Assembly (NCBI RefSeq): GCF_012927275.1
Contig: NZ_JABBGG010000002.1
Span: forward strand, 186,001-250,000
DNA: 64,000 nt
Direction of reading: 5' to 3'
DNA from: Massilia polaris
GTDB taxonomy: Bacteria > Pseudomonadota > Gammaproteobacteria > Burkholderiales > Burkholderiaceae_D
Part shown: piece after piece, positions 28,835 through 36,698 of the stretch
Layout: every line of letters starts with the position of its first letter
Numbering within the stretch: the first letter of the stretch is position 1
The notes under the pieces: model-generated
The model's database searches: none
Told to the model about the DNA's origin: nothing
The model's input: only the letters and a program-made list of their open reading frames with translations
Translations under genes and position numbers: made by a program

Positions 28835-28911
28835 CATCACACAAAAACGCATCCTGCCCTGCAAATCCTTTTGCGCGGCCGGAATGCCGTTACAAGCGAA
28901 GGAGACACGCG

Positions 28912-30867
28912 GTGGATACACCCGACGGATCGCAACTGCAGACTTTTCCGCGGCGGCTGCTGGCGCACCGCCAGACCCGCCCAACGCGGCCAGCTTATCG
29001 CGAAAAATACCTGGGCATCTGGCAGACCTGGAACTGGTCCGAAGTCAACGCCGAAGTACGCGCCATGGCTTGCGGACTGGCGTCGATCGGCTTCAAGCGC
29101 GGCATGAACCTGGCCATCATCGGCGACAACCGTCCGCGCCTGTACTGGGCGATGCTGGCCGCGCAAAGCCTGGGCGGCGTTCCTGTGCCGCTGTACCAGG
29201 ACGCGCCGGCTGCCGACATGGCCTATGTGCTGAACGACGCGGAAGTCGCTTTCGCCGTGGTCGAAGACCAGGAACAGGTCGACAAGCTGCTCGAACTGAA
29301 GGCGCTGTGCCCGCGCGTCGCGCACATCGCGTTCGAGGACGAGCGCGGCATGCGCCACTACACCCAATCAGGCCTGGTGTCGCTGGCGCAGCTGGCCACG
29401 CTCGGACGCGCCTACGACCAGGCCAACCCCGGCTTCTTCGAAGCGCAGGTGGAAGCGGGACTCGGCAGCGATCCGGCCATCATCCTGTATACATCCGGCA
29501 CCACCGGCAAGCCGAAAGGCGTGGTGCAGTCGCATACCTCGCTGATCGCGGCCGGCACCGGCGGCGTCGGCTTCGACAAGCTGACCGACCGCGAAGACAT
29601 CCTGTCCTACCTGCCGATGGCCTGGGTGGGCGACTGCCTGTTCTCGCTGGCGCAGGCGATGGTCGCGGGCTTCACCGTCAACTGCCCCGAATCGGGCGAC
29701 ACCGTGCTGACCGACCTGCGCGAAATCGGCCCGACCTATTACTTCGCACCGCCGCGCGTGTTCGAGAACATGCTGACCACGGTGATGATCCGCATGGAAG
29801 ACGCGGGCGCCATCAAGCGCCGCATGTTCCACTACTTTATGGACGTGGCCAGGCGCTGCGGCGCCGATATCCTCGACGGCAAGCCGGTTGCAGCGGGCGA
29901 CAGGCTCAAATACGCCATCGGCAAGCTGCTGGTGTACGGCCCGCTCAGGAACGTGCTGGGCATGTCGCGCATCCGCGTCGCTTACACCGCGGGCGCGGCG
30001 ATCGGGCCGGACCTGTTCCGTTTCTACCGTTCGATCGGCGTCAACCTCAAGCAGCTGTACGGCTCGACCGAAACCTGCGCCTACGTCTGCCTGCAGCCTG
30101 ACGGGAACATCAAGTTCGACAGCGTCGGCGTCGCAGCGCCCGGCGTCGAAGTGAAACTGGCCGACAACGGTGAAGTGCTGGTGCGATCGAAGGCAACGAT
30201 GGACGGCTACTTCAAGCGCCCCGACGCTACCGCTGAGGTGATCGATGCGAACGGCTACTTCCACACCGGCGACGCCGGCATCTTCGACGCCGACGGCCAC
30301 CTGAAGATCATCGACCGCGCGGCGGACGTGGGCAAGATGAACGGCGGCGCCATCTTCGCGCCGAACTACATCGAGAACAAGCTCAAGTTTTTCCCGTATA
30401 TCAAAGAGGCGGTCGCCTTCGGCAATGCGCGCGACCGGGTCTGCGCCTTCATCAACATCGACATGGAAGCAGTCGGCAACTGGGCCGAACGCCGCAACAT
30501 CTCGTATTCGGGCTACACCGACCTGGCGGCGCACCCGCAGGCGTATGAGCTGATCCGCGACTGCATCGAGAAGGTCAACGCCGACCTGGCCAGCGAGGCG
30601 ATGATGGGGGACACCCAGATCCACCGCTTCCTGATCCTGCACAAGGAGCTCGACCCGGACGACGACGAGCTGACCCGCACCCGCAAGGTGCGCCGCAAGT
30701 TCATCGCCGAGAAGTACGCGGTGCTGATCGACGCGCTGTACAGCGACAAGGCCAGCCAGTACATCAGCACGCAGGTCAAGTTCGAGGACGGCCGCACCGG
30801 CGTCGTCAGCGCCGACCTGCGCATCGTCGACGCCAAAACCTTCCCATCGATGGAGCGCGCAGCGTGA
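28912..30867 (+). CDS. AMP-forming long-chain acyl-CoA synthetase-like protein
   Basis: A 651-residue ANL-superfamily ligase that activates a carboxylic acid to its CoA thioester through an acyl-adenylate. The P-loop is LYTSGTTGKPKGVVQ. Further motifs are YGSTETCAYV and the hinge region FHTGDAGIFDADGHLKIIDRAAD followed by KMNGGAIFAPNYIENKLKF. The C-terminal extension resembles FadD15/eukaryotic-type long-chain synthetases. The true substrate is open. The start is GTG at 28912 with GGAG at seven bases; a longer reading to 28654 would cross the operator and the Crp gene. It is first in the transporter operon, with GTGA overlap to the next gene. Confidence 0.9.
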   Translation: MDTPDGSQLQTFPRRLLAHRQTRPTRPAYREKYLGIWQTWNWSEVNAEVRAMACGLASIGFKRGMNLAIIGDNRPRLYWAMLAAQSLGGVPVPLYQDAPAADMAYVLNDAEVAFAVVEDQEQVDKLLELKALCPRVAHIAFEDERGMRHYTQSGLVSLAQLATLGRAYDQANPGFFEAQVEAGLGSDPAIILYTSGTTGKPKGVVQSHTSLIAAGTGGVGFDKLTDREDILSYLPMAWVGDCLFSLAQAMVAGFTVNCPESGDTVLTDLREIGPTYYFAPPRVFENMLTTVMIRMEDAGAIKRRMFHYFMDVARRCGADILDGKPVAAGDRLKYAIGKLLVYGPLRNVLGMSRIRVAYTAGAAIGPDLFRFYRSIGVNLKQLYGSTETCAYVCLQPDGNIKFDSVGVAAPGVEVKLADNGEVLVRSKATMDGYFKRPDATAEVIDANGYFHTGDAGIFDADGHLKIIDRAADVGKMNGGAIFAPNYIENKLKFFPYIKEAVAFGNARDRVCAFINIDMEAVGNWAERRNISYSGYTDLAAHPQAYELIRDCIEKVNADLASEAMMGDTQIHRFLILHKELDPDDDELTRTRKVRRKFIAEKYAVLIDALYSDKASQYISTQVKFEDGRTGVVSADLRIVDAKTFPSMERAA

Positions 30868-31697
30868 CGGAGACCGATACCATGGATATGACTGATCTGG
30901 AAGCCCGGGTCGGAGCTGGCCGCGCGATCGGCCCCGTCATCCTCGACCTGAAGAACATCTCGCTGTCGTTCGGCGGCGTCAAGGCGCTGACCGATATTTC
31001 CTTCGACGTGAAGCAACACGAGATCCGCGCGATCATCGGGCCGAACGGCGCCGGCAAGAGCTCGATGCTTAATGTGATCAACGGCGTGTACCGCCCGCAG
31101 CAAGGCGAGATCGTCCTGCGCGGCGCAACCCGCAAGAACATGGACTGCTACGCGGCCGCCAAGGCAGGCGTGGCGCGCACGTTCCAGAACATCGCGCTGT
31201 TCAAGGGCATGACGGTCCTCGACAACATCATGACCGGCCGCAACCTGAAGATGAAGTCGAACTTCCTGATGCAGGCGCTGTACATCGGGCCGGCGCGGCG
31301 CGAGGAAATCGCCCACCGCGAGAAAGTCGAGGAGATCATCGACTTCCTGGAGATCCAGGCGATCCGCAAGACGCCGGTCGGGCGGCTGCCGTATGGCCTG
31401 CAGAAGCGCGTCGAGCTGGGACGGGCGCTGGCGGCCGAACCGGAGATCCTGCTTCTCGACGAGCCGATGGCGGGCATGAACGTCGAGGAAAAGCAGGACA
31501 TGTGCCGTTTTATCCTCGACGTGAACGACCAGTTCGGGACCACCATCGTGCTGATCGAGCACGACATGGGCGTGGTGATGGATATTTCGGACCGCGTGGT
31601 GGTGCTCGATTACGGCAAGAAGATCGGCGACGGCACGCCCGACGAGGTGCGCAACAACCAGAACGTCATCAATGCGTATCTTGGCGTCGCTCATTAA
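30864..31697 (+). CDS. Liv-type ABC transporter ATP-binding protein (LivG-like)
   Basis: A 277-residue ATPase of the hydrophobic/branched-chain amino acid uptake class. Walker A is GPNGAGKSSM, the Q-loop region is ARTFQNIALF, the signature region LPYGLQKRVELGRALA, Walker B EILLLDEPMAGMN and the switch His LIEHDMGVV. The start is GTG at 30864 with GGAG upstream, overlapping the acyl-CoA synthetase stop. The family imports amino acids, amides or organic/aromatic acids; pairing with CoA ligases here points to a carboxylate. Confidence 0.93.
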   Translation: MTETDTMDMTDLEARVGAGRAIGPVILDLKNISLSFGGVKALTDISFDVKQHEIRAIIGPNGAGKSSMLNVINGVYRPQQGEIVLRGATRKNMDCYAAAKAGVARTFQNIALFKGMTVLDNIMTGRNLKMKSNFLMQALYIGPARREEIAHREKVEEIIDFLEIQAIRKTPVGRLPYGLQKRVELGRALAAEPEILLLDEPMAGMNVEEKQDMCRFILDVNDQFGTTIVLIEHDMGVVMDISDRVVVLDYGKKIGDGTPDEVRNNQNVINAYLGVAH

Positions 31698-31725
31698 CGT
31701 GGTTCCCGCGACAGCGGGAATGACG
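31698..31725. repeat. Dispersed palindromic repeat, copy 1
   Basis: TTCCCGC-GACA-GCGGGAA with flanking CGTGG/TGACG, between the LivG and LivH genes of one operon. It shares its TTCCCGCGNNNGCGGGAA core with the palindrome at 45631-45658. It may fold in the mRNA and modulate decay between cistrons. Confidence 0.65.
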
Positions 31726-31756
31726 GTCTCTCAGTTGCGGGAACTAAGGAATGAAC

Positions 31757-32653
31757 ATGAGCTTTTTTATTGAGGTGCTTCTCGGCGGCCTGCTCTCCGG
31801 CGTGATGTATGCGCTGGTGGCCATTGGCTTCGTCCTGATCTACAAGGCGTCCGGCGTATTCAACTTCGCCCAGGGTGCAATGGTGTTCTTCGCCGCGCTT
31901 ACGTGCGTGGGCATCATCGACAAGTTCGGCGTGTCGCTGTGGGTCGCGGTCCCGGCCACCATTGCGGTGATGATCCTGCTTGGCATCGCCATCGAACGCA
32001 TCGTGCTGCGTCCGCTGGTCAACCAGCCCGAAATCACCCTGTTCATGGCCACCATCGGCCTCGCCTTCTTCATCGAGGGGCTGGCCCAGCTGGTCTGGGG
32101 CTCGCAGGTGCGCAAGCTCGACCTGCCGATCGACGACATACCGAACACCTACCTGATGGATAACTACAACATCCTGGTGTCCAACTTCGACATGACCGCC
32201 GCCGCCATCTGCGGCGTACTGGTGACCGTCCTCGCGCTGCTGTTCTCCAAGACCAAAGTAGGCCGCGCCCTGCGCGCAGTGGCTGACGACCACCAGGCCG
32301 CACTGGCTGTCGGCATCCCCCTGCAGCGGATCTGGGCCGTCCTGTGGGGCGTGGCCGGCCTGGTCGCACTGGTGGCCGGCATGCTCTGGGGCGCCCGCAA
32401 CGGCGTGCAGTTCGCGCTGACATTCATCGCCCTGAAAGCGCTGCCGGTGCTGATCCTGGGCGGCTTCACCTCGGTGCCGGGCGCGATTGTCGGCGGCCTG
32501 ATTATCGGCGCTTCCGAAAAACTGGCCGAGGTCTACCTCGGGCCGTATGTCGGCGGCGGCATCGAAGGCTGGTTCCCGTACGTGCTTGCGTTGTTGTTCC
32601 TGCTGGTTCGCCCTGAAGGGCTGTTCGGCGAAAAAATCATCCGGAGGATTTGA
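31757..32653 (+). CDS. Liv-type ABC transporter permease (LivH-like)
   Basis: A 298-residue inner-membrane permease with about eight membrane segments: FIEVLLGGLLSGVMYALVAIGFVLIYKASGVFNFAQG at the start is the family signature. The coupling segment is near RALRAVADDHQAALAVGIPLQRIWAV. The ATG at 31757 is preferred because AAGGA is six bases upstream; an ATG at 31751 lies too close to it. It follows LivG after a palindromic repeat and is one base from LivM. Confidence 0.92.
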   Translation: MSFFIEVLLGGLLSGVMYALVAIGFVLIYKASGVFNFAQGAMVFFAALTCVGIIDKFGVSLWVAVPATIAVMILLGIAIERIVLRPLVNQPEITLFMATIGLAFFIEGLAQLVWGSQVRKLDLPIDDIPNTYLMDNYNILVSNFDMTAAAICGVLVTVLALLFSKTKVGRALRAVADDHQAALAVGIPLQRIWAVLWGVAGLVALVAGMLWGARNGVQFALTFIALKALPVLILGGFTSVPGAIVGGLIIGASEKLAEVYLGPYVGGGIEGWFPYVLALLFLLVRPEGLFGEKIIRRI

Positions 32654-32654
32654 G

Positions 32655-33713
32655 ATGTTCTACCGTGAAGCCGGACAGTTTAAAACCACCTACCAGTCGG
32701 ATGGCCAGGTATTCCCGATCCGCCAGGACCGCGTCGCCATGCTTGCGCTGATGGGCATCGCGCTGGCGCTGGTCCCGATGATCGCCTCGCCTTACATGCT
32801 GTCGGCGATCCTGATCCCGTTCCTGATCTTTTCCCTTGCCGCCATTGGACTGAACATCCTGACCGGCTACTGCGGCCAGCTGTCGCTCGGCACCGCGGCC
32901 TTCATGGCCGTTGGCGCGTTCGCGTCGTGGAACTTCGTCGCGCGTATCCCCGGCATTCCGATGCTGCTTGCGTTCGTGCTGGGCGGTTTGTGCGCGGCCA
33001 TGGTCGGCATCGCATTCGGCCTGCCGTCGCTGCGCATCCGCGGCTTCTACCTTGCGGCGTCGACGCTGGCCACGCAGTTCTTCGTGGTCTGGTGCCTGAC
33101 CAAGATTCCTTACCTGACCGGCAACAGCTCCTCCGGCGTGATCACGGCGCAGCAGATCACCATCTTCGGCTATGCGTTCGACACCCCTGCGAGCAAGTAC
33201 ATGCTGGTGCTGGCGATCGTCGCGCTGATGGCGCTGCTGGCCAAGAACATGGTGCGCTCGAACGTCGGGCGCTCCTGGATGGCGGTGCGCGACATGGACG
33301 TGGCGGCGGAAGTCATCGGATTCCGTCCGATGCGCACCAAGCTGCTGGCGTTCGCGGTCAGCTCCTTCTACTGCGGCGTGGCCGGCGCGCTGTACGCCTA
33401 CGCCTACCTGGGAACCGTGGAACCGGAGGCCTACAACCTCGACCTGTCGTTCCGCATCCTGTTCATGATCATCATCGGCGGCGTTGGCTCGATCCTCGGG
33501 TCCTTCCTTGGCGCGGCTTTCATTGTGCTGCTGCCGGTCTTCCTCAACATCGTGGCGCACGGGATGTCCCTGCCCACGTCGGTGGCATCGAACCTGGAGT
33601 TGATGGTGTTTGGCGCGTTGATCATATTTTTCCTGATCGTGGAGCCGCATGGCCTCGCGCGCTTGTGGCAAGTAGGTAAAGAAAAATTGCGCCTGTGGCC
33701 CTTCCCGCATTAA
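32655..33713 (+). CDS. Liv-type ABC transporter permease (LivM-like)
   Basis: A 352-residue permease with around ten membrane segments. Typical blocks are AAIGLNILTGYCGQLSLGTAAFMAVGAFASW and the cytoplasmic coupling loop RSWMAVRDMDVAAEVIGFRPMRTKLLAFAVSSFYCGVAGAL. It pairs with the LivH-like subunit. The start at 32655 has GGAGG upstream and follows the LivH stop by one base. Fewer than 70 bases separate it from the substrate-binding protein gene. Confidence 0.92.
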   Translation: MFYREAGQFKTTYQSDGQVFPIRQDRVAMLALMGIALALVPMIASPYMLSAILIPFLIFSLAAIGLNILTGYCGQLSLGTAAFMAVGAFASWNFVARIPGIPMLLAFVLGGLCAAMVGIAFGLPSLRIRGFYLAASTLATQFFVVWCLTKIPYLTGNSSSGVITAQQITIFGYAFDTPASKYMLVLAIVALMALLAKNMVRSNVGRSWMAVRDMDVAAEVIGFRPMRTKLLAFAVSSFYCGVAGALYAYAYLGTVEPEAYNLDLSFRILFMIIIGGVGSILGSFLGAAFIVLLPVFLNIVAHGMSLPTSVASNLELMVFGALIIFFLIVEPHGLARLWQVGKEKLRLWPFPH

Positions 33714-33774
33714 CCGGGCCGCACGGACGCAATAACAAACGTTGCTATTTACGGACCTTAGGAGACGACAAAAA

Positions 33775-35076
33775 ATGAAACTGACCACCAAGCTCTTGCT
33801 GTGCGCGGCCCTCGCAGGCGCCTTCAACCAAGTTAGCGCAGCCGACCAGTTCGTCGCGCTGCCATCCTATCGCGTCGGCCCATATGCGGCCGGCGGCTCC
33901 GGCTTCTATGGCGGCGCGATCGACTACTTCAACCTTGTCAACGCCAGCGGCGGCATCAACGGCGTCAAGATCAAGTGGCAGGAGTGCGAGACCGAATACA
34001 ACCCGTCGCGCGGCGTCGAATGCTACGAGCGCCTGAAAACCCAGGAAGGCGGCGCCACGCTGGTCGAGCCGCTGTCGACCGGTATCGCGTACGGCATCCT
34101 TGACCGCGTCGCGCAGGACAAGATCCCGATGACGACCCTCGGCTACGGCCGTTCCGACGCCGCCAACGGCAAGGTCTTCCCGTATGTCTTCCCGCTGATT
34201 ACCAGCTACTGGAACCAGGCTGCCGCGATGATCAAGTACCTGGCCGACAAGAACGGCGGCTACGCCAAGCTGAAGGGCAAGAAGATTGTCCACCTGTACC
34301 ACGACTCGGCGTTCGGCAAGGAGCCGCTGCCGGTGCTGGAGGCACAGGCCAGGCAGTACGGCTTCGAGCTGATCAAGATCGCGGTCGCGCCGCCGGGCAG
34401 CGAGCAGCAGTCACAGTGGCTGCAGATCCGCCAGGCCAAGCCTGACCACGTGATCCTGTGGGGCTGGGGCGTGATGAACTCGGTCGCGATCAAGACCGCG
34501 CAGCGCAACGGCTTCCCGCGCGAGAAAATCCTCGGGGTATGGTGGGCGGGCTCGGAAGAAGACACCATTCCATCGGGCGACGCAGCCAAGGGCTACACCT
34601 CGATGACCTTCAACACGCCGGGCAACTACCCGGTCATCGACCAGATCCGCACCAAGGTCTACGCGGCAGGTAACGGCAACCTGGCCGACCAGAAGCGCAT
34701 CGGCTCCGTGTACCACATGCGCGGCATGACGATGGGCATATTGTGGGTCGAAGGTATCCGCAAGGCGCAGGAGAAGTACGGCAAGGGCAAGGTCATGACG
34801 GGCGAGCAGGTTCGCTGGGGCCTGGAAAACCTGAACGTCGACGAAGCACGCCAGAAGGCGCTCGGCGCGTTCGGCATGTTCCCGACCGTGAAGACCAGCT
34901 GCGACGACCACGAAGGTTCGGGCGCGGTCAAGGTCCAGCAGTGGGACGGCAGCAAGTGGAAAGCCATCACGCCGAACTGGGTCGTGGGCGACAAGGCGCT
35001 GACCCGCAAGCTGGTTGAAGAATCCTCGGCCGCCTACGCCAAGGAGAAAAACCTCACGCCGGCCTGCATGCAGTAA
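33775..35076 (+). CDS. Liv-type ABC transporter substrate-binding protein
   Basis: A 433-residue periplasmic binding protein. A signal peptide (MKLTTKLLLCAALAGAFNQVSA) is followed by the type I binding fold: PSYRVGPYAAGGSGFYGGAIDYFNLVNASGGINGVKI, then YHDSAFGKEPLPVLEAQARQYG and a second lobe. It is longer than leucine-binding LivJ (about 370) and belongs to the larger organic-acid-type group, so branched-chain amino acids should not be assumed. RBS GGAG is present before the ATG. It is followed by a strong hairpin, then the second ATPase. Confidence 0.92.
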   Translation: MKLTTKLLLCAALAGAFNQVSAADQFVALPSYRVGPYAAGGSGFYGGAIDYFNLVNASGGINGVKIKWQECETEYNPSRGVECYERLKTQEGGATLVEPLSTGIAYGILDRVAQDKIPMTTLGYGRSDAANGKVFPYVFPLITSYWNQAAAMIKYLADKNGGYAKLKGKKIVHLYHDSAFGKEPLPVLEAQARQYGFELIKIAVAPPGSEQQSQWLQIRQAKPDHVILWGWGVMNSVAIKTAQRNGFPREKILGVWWAGSEEDTIPSGDAAKGYTSMTFNTPGNYPVIDQIRTKVYAAGNGNLADQKRIGSVYHMRGMTMGILWVEGIRKAQEKYGKGKVMTGEQVRWGLENLNVDEARQKALGAFGMFPTVKTSCDDHEGSGAVKVQQWDGSKWKAITPNWVVGDKALTRKLVEESSAAYAKEKNLTPACMQ

Positions 35077-35090
35077 GAAGCACGACCGCA

Positions 35091-35118
35091 CCCCGGCTGT
35101 TTCGACAGCCGGGGCGTT
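35091..35118 (+). terminator. Intercistronic terminator/attenuator after the binding-protein gene
   Basis: Perfect arms CCCCGGCTGT and ACAGCCGGGG around a UUCG tetraloop, followed by CGTTTT. It sits inside the operon between the binding protein and LivF genes, so it probably reduces downstream expression or protects the binding-protein mRNA end. Confidence 0.8.
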
Positions 35119-35139
35119 TTACGAACAAGTGGAAAGCCC

Positions 35140-35961
35140 ATGACGAACGACGCAGCCAGCCAGCCCTACCTGTCGGTGAATAACATCGAAGTCATTTACG
35201 ACCACGTCATCCTGGTCCTGAAAGGCGTGTCGCTGCAGGTACCGAAGGGGAAAATCGTGGCGCTGCTGGGCGCCAACGGCGCCGGCAAATCGACCACGCT
35301 GAAGACCATTTCGACACTGCTGCGCGGCGAGCGCGGCGACGTCACCAAGGGCGAGGTCCGGTTCCAGGGCGAACGTGTGGACCAGCTCACGCCGAACGAA
35401 CTGGTGAAGCGCGGCCTGTCGCAGGTAATGGAAGGCCGCCACTGTTTCGGCCACCTGACCATCGAAGAAAACCTGATGACCGGCGCTTACACGCGCTCGG
35501 TATCGCGTGCGGAGCTGAAGGATTCGCTCGACGCGGTGTACCAGTATTTCCCGCGCCTGAAGGAACGCCGCAGCAGCCAGGCCGGCTACACCTCGGGCGG
35601 CGAACAGCAGATGTGCGCCATCGGCCGCGCGCTGATGGCCAAGCCGTCGATGATCCTGCTCGACGAACCGTCGATGGGCATCGCGCCGCAGATCGTCGAA
35701 GAGATTTTCGACATCGTGAAAGACCTGAACCGCAAGGAGGGCGTCTCCTTCCTGCTGGCTGAACAGAACACCACGGTCGCGCTGCGCTACGCCGACTTCG
35801 GCTACATCCTCGAAAACGGGCGTGTGGTCATGGAAGGCGAAGCGAGCGAACTGGCCAACAACGAGGACGTCAAGGAGTTCTACCTTGGCGTCTCCGGCGC
35901 GGGACGCAAGAGCTTCCGCGACATGAAATTCTACCGCCGCCGCAAGCGCTGGCTGGCATAA
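35140..35961 (+). CDS. Liv-type ABC transporter ATP-binding protein (LivF-like)
   Basis: A 273-residue ATPase. Walker A is LGANGAGKSTTLK, the signature region SGGEQQMCAIGRALM, Walker B MILLDEPSMGIAP and the switch region LLAEQNTTVALR. A basic C-terminal tail (GRKSFRDMKFYRRRKRW) is typical of the LivF variants encoded beside acyl-CoA ligases. It is the second ATPase of the transporter, completing a set of two ATPases, two permeases and one binding protein. Confidence 0.93.
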   Translation: MTNDAASQPYLSVNNIEVIYDHVILVLKGVSLQVPKGKIVALLGANGAGKSTTLKTISTLLRGERGDVTKGEVRFQGERVDQLTPNELVKRGLSQVMEGRHCFGHLTIEENLMTGAYTRSVSRAELKDSLDAVYQYFPRLKERRSSQAGYTSGGEQQMCAIGRALMAKPSMILLDEPSMGIAPQIVEEIFDIVKDLNRKEGVSFLLAEQNTTVALRYADFGYILENGRVVMEGEASELANNEDVKEFYLGVSGAGRKSFRDMKFYRRRKRWLA

Positions 35962-35972
35962 CGAAAGATAGC

Positions 35973-36329
35973 ATGATGGATTTTGAGCGTGCCAAGGCAC
36001 TGTGCCGCACCTTCCCCGGCGCCACCGAAGATATCAAATGGGGCGCCGACCTGGTGTTCTCGGTTGGCGAGAAAATGTTCGCCGTGACCGGTGACGAAAG
36101 CCCGGCCAAGGGCATGAGCTTCAAGGTGGAAGACGAACGTTTCCTCGAGCTGACCGACCGCCCCGGCATTATCCCGGCGCCTTACCTGGCGCGGGCGAAG
36201 TGGATTTACGTGGAACACGCGGGCGCCCTTGGCGACGCCGAAGCCGAGGCGCTGCTGCGCCGCTCGTACGAACTGGTATTCGCGAAGCTGACCAAAAAGC
36301 TGCAGCGCGAAATCAGCGGATCGGAATGA
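35973..36329 (+). CDS. MmcQ/YjbR family protein, copy 1
   Basis: A 118-residue small alpha/beta protein of the MmcQ/YjbR family (DNA-binding-like CyaY fold). Key block: CRTFPGATEDIKWGADLVFSVGEKMFAV, then SFKVEDERFLELTDRPGIIPAPYLARAKWIYVE and a helical end LLRRSYELVFAKLTKKLQREI. Function is not known. It is 11 bases after livF on the same strand. The next gene is a clear paralogue. Confidence 0.88.
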   Translation: MMDFERAKALCRTFPGATEDIKWGADLVFSVGEKMFAVTGDESPAKGMSFKVEDERFLELTDRPGIIPAPYLARAKWIYVEHAGALGDAEAEALLRRSYELVFAKLTKKLQREISGSE

Positions 36330-36344
36330 CATTAAAGAACAAGC

Positions 36345-36698
36345 ATGGACTTTGAATCAGCAAAAACGGTGTGCCTGACCTTCCCCGGCGCCACCCAGGA
36401 CCTCAAGTGGGGTGAAGTCACGGTGTTTTCGGTAGGCGGCAAGATGTTCGCCGCTACCAACGCAGACCTGCCCGCGCGGCGCATCAGTTTCAAGGTGGAC
36501 GACGACCGCTTCCTCGAACTGACCGACCGTCCGGGAATCATCCCCGCGCCTTACATGGCGCGGCTCAAGTGGGTGTACACCGACGACACCAGGGCGCTGA
36601 GCGACGGCGAAGCGGCGCAGCTGCTGCGCCGTTCCTACGAACTGGCATTCGCGAAGCTGACCAAGAAGCTTCAGCGCGAAATAGGAGAAGCGGCATGA
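36345..36698 (+). CDS. MmcQ/YjbR family protein, copy 2
   Basis: A 117-residue paralogue of the preceding gene with the same start (MDFE-AK), the same FPGAT-D-KWG core, an identical FLELTDRPGIIPAPY block and an almost identical C-terminal helix. This indicates a tandem duplication with divergence of the first third. The stop overlaps the PaaK-like start (ATGA). Neither copy has a known reaction. Confidence 0.88.
   Translation: MDFESAKTVCLTFPGATQDLKWGEVTVFSVGGKMFAATNADLPARRISFKVDDDRFLELTDRPGIIPAPYMARLKWVYTDDTRALSDGEAAQLLRRSYELAFAKLTKKLQREIGEAA

Noticed and set aside
28654-28911. Upstream extension of the acyl-CoA synthetase frame
   Set aside because: It would overlap the divergent Crp/Fnr gene, its operator and the -10 box; the GTG at 28912 has a proper ribosome site.
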